Below, piece by piece: positions 62,001 through 64,000 of a DNA stretch of 64,000 nucleotides. Made by a program: the position numbers and the translations under genes. Position 1 is the stretch's first letter. Every line of letters begins with the position of its first letter. Source of the stretch: Candidatus Accumulibacter sp. ACC003 (lineage in GTDB: Bacteria > Pseudomonadota > Gammaproteobacteria > Burkholderiales > Rhodocyclaceae); assembly GCF_907163085.1 (NCBI RefSeq), contig NZ_CAJQTX010000001.1:575001-639000 (forward strand), written 5' to 3'. The notes under the pieces are model-generated. The model saw only the letters and a list, made by a program, of their open reading frames with translations, ran no database searches and was not told the DNA's origin.

Positions 62001-63168
62001 TGACGTACGCCTGCTTCTCAAGCAGCTTGTTTTTGAAAGCGATTTGCAGCCGATGCCGCGCACGCTGGCGCTCGATCCGGGAATCGATGTGGCGGCCCTG
62101 ACCGGCAAACCCGGTAGCGTCGAGGCCAGTGGCGAGTTGCACCTTGGCAGTACCGACGGCGTTCTCAAGCTGCACGCCGACCGTCTGGGTGTGACGCAGC
62201 GTGACAATCAATGGATGCTCGTTTCCGGCGACGCCCAGTTGACACTCGGCCAGAAAGCGCTCGACGTCGTCGGCAAGTTCAAGGTCGACGCTGGCTACTG
62301 GGAGTTGGCCAAGAGCGGTACGCCGAAGTTGTCGGAGGATGTGGTGATCGTCCGCAAGGGGGCGGGCAAGGCGACGGCGCCAGCGGCGGCTCGTTTGTTG
62401 TCACTGGACATTGACGCCGACCTCGGGCGCCACTTCCGTTTCCGCGGCGCTGGCGTCGAAACCCGTCTGGCAGGCTCGCTCAAGATCGAGTCCGAAGGAA
62501 CCGGGCTGCCGCGGGCGGTCGGTTCGATTCGTACCGTCGGCGGTCGTTTCGACGCCTACGGTCAGAAGCTGGCGATCGAGCGCGGGATTCTCAACTTCCA
62601 GGGCTTGATCGACAATCCGGGCCTCAACATCCGGGCGATTCGTAGCAATCTGCCGGTCGAGGCCGGCGTCGAGGTCACCGGCACCGCCCGGCGGCCGATC
62701 ATCAAGCTGGTTTCCGACCCCGTGGTTCCCGACGCCGAAAAACTTTCGTGGCTGGTTCTCGGGCACGCGTCCGACCATGAGGGGGGCGGCGGGTCGTCGG
62801 TACTGCTGGCTGCCGCACAGACGCTGTTCGGCGGTCAGGACGGCGGCACGCTGAGCAAGCTGCAGCACAGTCTGGGAATCGACGAGTTCGGCGTCAGCAG
62901 CGGCACGATCGACGGTTCCGGCCGCTCGCAGACCAGCAGCATTGCCAACACCGGTTCATTCGGTTCGAGCAATACGACGAGTGGGCAGATCGTCAGCGTC
63001 GGCAAACGCCTGTCGTCGGACGTGCTGATCAGCTACGACCAGTCGCTGACGACCGCCGAAAGCGTCGTCAAGCTGACCGTCTTCCTCAATCGCAATTTCT
63101 ACGTCGTCGGTCGCGCCGGCTCCGACAACGCGGTGGACTTCTTCTGGAAATACCGCTTCGGTCGCTAG
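59083..63168 (+). CDS. tamB: Translocation and assembly module inner-membrane subunit TamB
   Basis: TamB is an AsmA-like bridge spanning the periplasm from an inner-membrane helix to TamA. From a TTG at 59083 the protein has 1361 residues: a basic cytoplasmic tip (PRKRRRWPW), one membrane helix (about 38-60), a very long run of beta-strand repeats, and the C-terminal DUF490/TamB domain with LDIDADLGRHFRFRGAGVETRLAGSLKI and RRPIIKLVSDPVVPDAEKLSWL. The C-terminus ends FFWKYRFGR. An ATG at 59131 is an alternative start; the TTG overlaps the tamA stop by three bases, which fits coupling. Length is in the family range. Confidence 0.93.
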   Translation: MNAASEPPEPPKTPDPMELEHAASPASPASPRKRRRWPWLLPPGALLTLLVALAWLLATESGFRLACQGLEKLAGGQLTLSEPTGSLAGSLALRSIHWRDATVDVQLQDLQFDWRPAELLQPRLAVSRLAATSLRVASLPSDEPSTLPGSLRLPLPVDIEQLEVGRIEVGDYASPEGKAATLVEALAATLASDGAGHRVSALRASVSSLAVSGELSLAAEQPYALAAKAAIEGQAAGRDLAFDLSADGSLEELVVRGSGRPLAAKAGENFAGQVTATVKPFLAQPIVELVASLTGVDPAAWSPGAPQAALDLSVDLRPLGDAPDGLGGRLKMLNRRPGAADRQLLPVESLHSGLRLSDDALQLADLDLRLSGGGRLRGSGVLRASELTLRLTATALDASALYSSLRRTRLAGPLRASLGLNQQLLETELRDPQFTVGSKIAIRPTEIVVEQLRLQSADASLLASGKLGLVDSGKFAVQGSLKNFDPSRFADVPAARLNAEFDAHGSRQPQLALGLRFQLHDSRFRGQSVTGKGDVDLLGERLRKADVELNAAGNQLTAKGAFGARGDRLMVTIAAAKLDPLGVDGDVNGTLVLGGSSKSPEVSADLRSARLAAKGFGEIRGLDLAARLGDGHDGLVSGKLQLAGMDLADGTTLFSKLLLDADGVRSAHRLRGQIALPGKRDLRLLLEGGLATPASGPLWTGTLSELSVSSLLSKDKPFVRLAGPLPLQASAERFSAGPAEFVGPAWSARLERVLVEGPRWQTAGSLRGLPLVATLAEFPEWFDDATMVTAKGSSEALRLNAEWDLANSGSSATGGKRKTPKVAVPTGSLRLWRDSGDVSIGAVPLGLEEAIVSLLARDGRVDAELKLRGKQLGELSGALSAAGAADTLINPRAPWQGQLKLNVSDLAWAARLLGEGWQLGGRLAGQIQLAGTPEKPQLSGEWRGDGLAIRALDHGMRLERGKLLLQLTGEQPGDVRLLLKQLVFESDLQPMPRTLALDPGIDVAALTGKPGSVEASGELHLGSTDGVLKLHADRLGVTQRDNQWMLVSGDAQLTLGQKALDVVGKFKVDAGYWELAKSGTPKLSEDVVIVRKGAGKATAPAAARLLSLDIDADLGRHFRFRGAGVETRLAGSLKIESEGTGLPRAVGSIRTVGGRFDAYGQKLAIERGILNFQGLIDNPGLNIRAIRSNLPVEAGVEVTGTARRPIIKLVSDPVVPDAEKLSWLVLGHASDHEGGGGSSVLLAAAQTLFGGQDGGTLSKLQHSLGIDEFGVSSGTIDGSGRSQTSSIANTGSFGSSNTTSGQIVSVGKRLSSDVLISYDQSLTTAESVVKLTVFLNRNFYVVGRAGSDNAVDFFWKYRFGR

Positions 63169-63272
63169 TCTCGTGGTGCACGCTGTATGGAACATGCGCG
63201 GCGACGGAGGTGGCGACGCAGCGCGAGCGCTTTCCTGGCGCGACGCCTGGCCTGCGCCGCTTCAATCAGAGT

Positions 63273-63315
63273 GTGGAACTGGATTGCCGCGTCGGCTTTG
63301 CCTCCTCGCAATGAC
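63273..63315 (+). repeat. Dispersed ~40-bp repeat, copy 4
   Basis: GTGGAACTGGATTGC, then CGCGTCGGCTTTGCC, then TCCTCGCAATGACC match copy 1 almost base for base. The preceding 100 bases (from about 63175, with GTATGGAACATGCG) also resemble the DNA after jetA (GTATGGAATATACG), so the repeat unit is longer here than its core. Confidence 0.88.
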
Positions 63316-63386
63316 CGCGTCGGAGCGTGGTGCCGCGTGCTGCACGCTACGTACCGGCCGTGGTGGCGCCCGGCGCTCGCCAACAG

Positions 63387-64000
63387 TCAGATAGCGGCCT
63401 GGCCGGCGCCGCAGGCGGCGCGCTGCAGCCGATCGGCGACGGCCGACCAGGCTGCCGTCGTCGGTGTCTCTTCGACGACGATCAGTTCGGCTGCCGCTTG
63501 ATCGAGCTTGCGCAAGGCCGCGTAAAGAGCGCGCGCGTAGCCGCGCGGGTCGGCCGGCAGCCGGCAGGCGGCGTGCGGCGCGTCGATGCCAGCCGGCCAT
63601 GCACTGTGATGGAGGACGGCGCAGCGTTGACCGCTGCTGCGCAGGACGTCGACGACTTCGCCCAGGCGCGTCAGCGGCAGCAGGCGCAATGGCGTCGTCG
63701 GCGCATAGTGCGCGGCCAGCGAGCCGGGCACCCGCGGCGTCGCAGCGCTCGACAGTTGGCTGCCGATCTCCGGCAGGACGCCGATCACTGCAGCAATCTG
63801 CAGCGGCGTGACGTGTCCCGGGCGCAACAGCCGCGGCGGCCCAGCGGTGCCGCGCGTCAGATCGAGAATCGTCGACTCGATGCCGACCTGGCAGCGGCCG
63901 CCGTCGAGGATCAGCGGTACCGAATCGCCGAGTTCCTGGCGGACGTGCGCGGCGTCGGTCGGGCTGATTCGCCCGAAGCGGTTGGCCGACGGCGCGGCCA
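63387..64000 (-). CDS. Sua5-type threonylcarbamoyl-AMP synthase (5' end beyond the window)
   Basis: The C-terminal 204 residues of a Sua5/TsaC enzyme, which makes the intermediate for t6A in ANN-decoding tRNAs, lie on the minus strand and run off the right edge. The YrdC domain end is visible as PSANRFGRISPT, LILDGGRCQVGIESTILDL and RLLRPGHVTPLQIAAVIG. It is followed by the Sua5 extension with VPGSLAAHYAPTTPLRLL and a Rossmann-like tail. The presence of the extension marks it as Sua5 rather than the short TsaC. The N-terminal KxR motif is outside the window. Confidence 0.93.
   Translation of the reverse strand, partial: AAPSANRFGRISPTDAAHVRQELGDSVPLILDGGRCQVGIESTILDLTRGTAGPPRLLRPGHVTPLQIAAVIGVLPEIGSQLSSAATPRVPGSLAAHYAPTTPLRLLPLTRLGEVVDVLRSSGQRCAVLHHSAWPAGIDAPHAACRLPADPRGYARALYAALRKLDQAAAELIVVEETPTTAAWSAVADRLQRAACGAGQAAI

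Overview
The window is GC-rich, densely coded bacterial chromosome, almost certainly from a betaproteobacterium. Supporting signs are the gene neighbourhoods dedA-purN-DUF3108-rsmB and trpS-scpA-scpB-rluB, a PEP-CTERM protein, cytochrome cd1 denitrification genes and TamA/TamB. A Rhodocyclales or Accumulibacter-like host fits, but that is inference; no rRNA or marker alignment was possible. One tRNA (Leu, anticodon CAA) is present. No CRISPR array, rRNA or prophage was seen.

Layout. 1-6.5 kb: the 5' part of an unrecognised gene, queA, tRNA-Leu, menA, a SUMT methyltransferase (cobA/nirE type), the PEP-synthase regulator, an SDR oxidoreductase and a lone nirC cytochrome. 6.6-13.4 kb: a hypothetical protein with two similar halves, then a minus-strand operon dedA-purN-DUF3108-RsmB-like-mscS, and a lipid A type acyltransferase. 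13.8-21.5 kb: a PEP-CTERM CHRD protein, a two-gene NAD-dependent formate dehydrogenase, and divergently nirS, the cd1 nitrite reductase. 21.5-26 kb: two further MscS channels, a DUF808 membrane protein and a class V aminotransferase. 26.4-29.7 kb: a large periplasmic-sensor diguanylate cyclase. 29.8-37 kb: a complete type I Wadjet system (jetA, jetB, jetC, jetD), with a small non-coding mobile element between jetA and jetB. 37-41.9 kb: an MT-A70 methyltransferase, flavocytochrome c sulfide dehydrogenase (fccAB), a Cys-rich hypothetical and rdgC. 42-47.8 kb: a housekeeping run of PHP nuclease, YciO, M50 protease, trpS, scpA, scpB, rluB. 48-50.6 kb: a transposable module pairing a DUF4338 protein with a DDE transposase. 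50.8-64 kb: yciB, yciI, bolA, a PpiC-type foldase, purL, tamA, tamB and a Sua5-type gene cut by the right edge.

How the parts work together. Three nitrite-respiration genes (nirS, nirC and a nirE candidate) lie kilobases apart. Two of them carry FNR/Dnr-type boxes with the same half-sites (TTGAC-N4-ATCAA), so they may form a scattered regulon. The nirS promoter also has four 10-bp direct repeats in helical phase that no named site explains. Formate dehydrogenase and the sulfide dehydrogenase are possible electron-donor modules. Wadjet is the main defence system. Its operon and several intergenic spaces hold dispersed repeats: a ~40-bp repeat (4 copies), a ~52-bp repeat (3 copies) and a 256-bp element with IS21-like ends nested inside a longer repeat.
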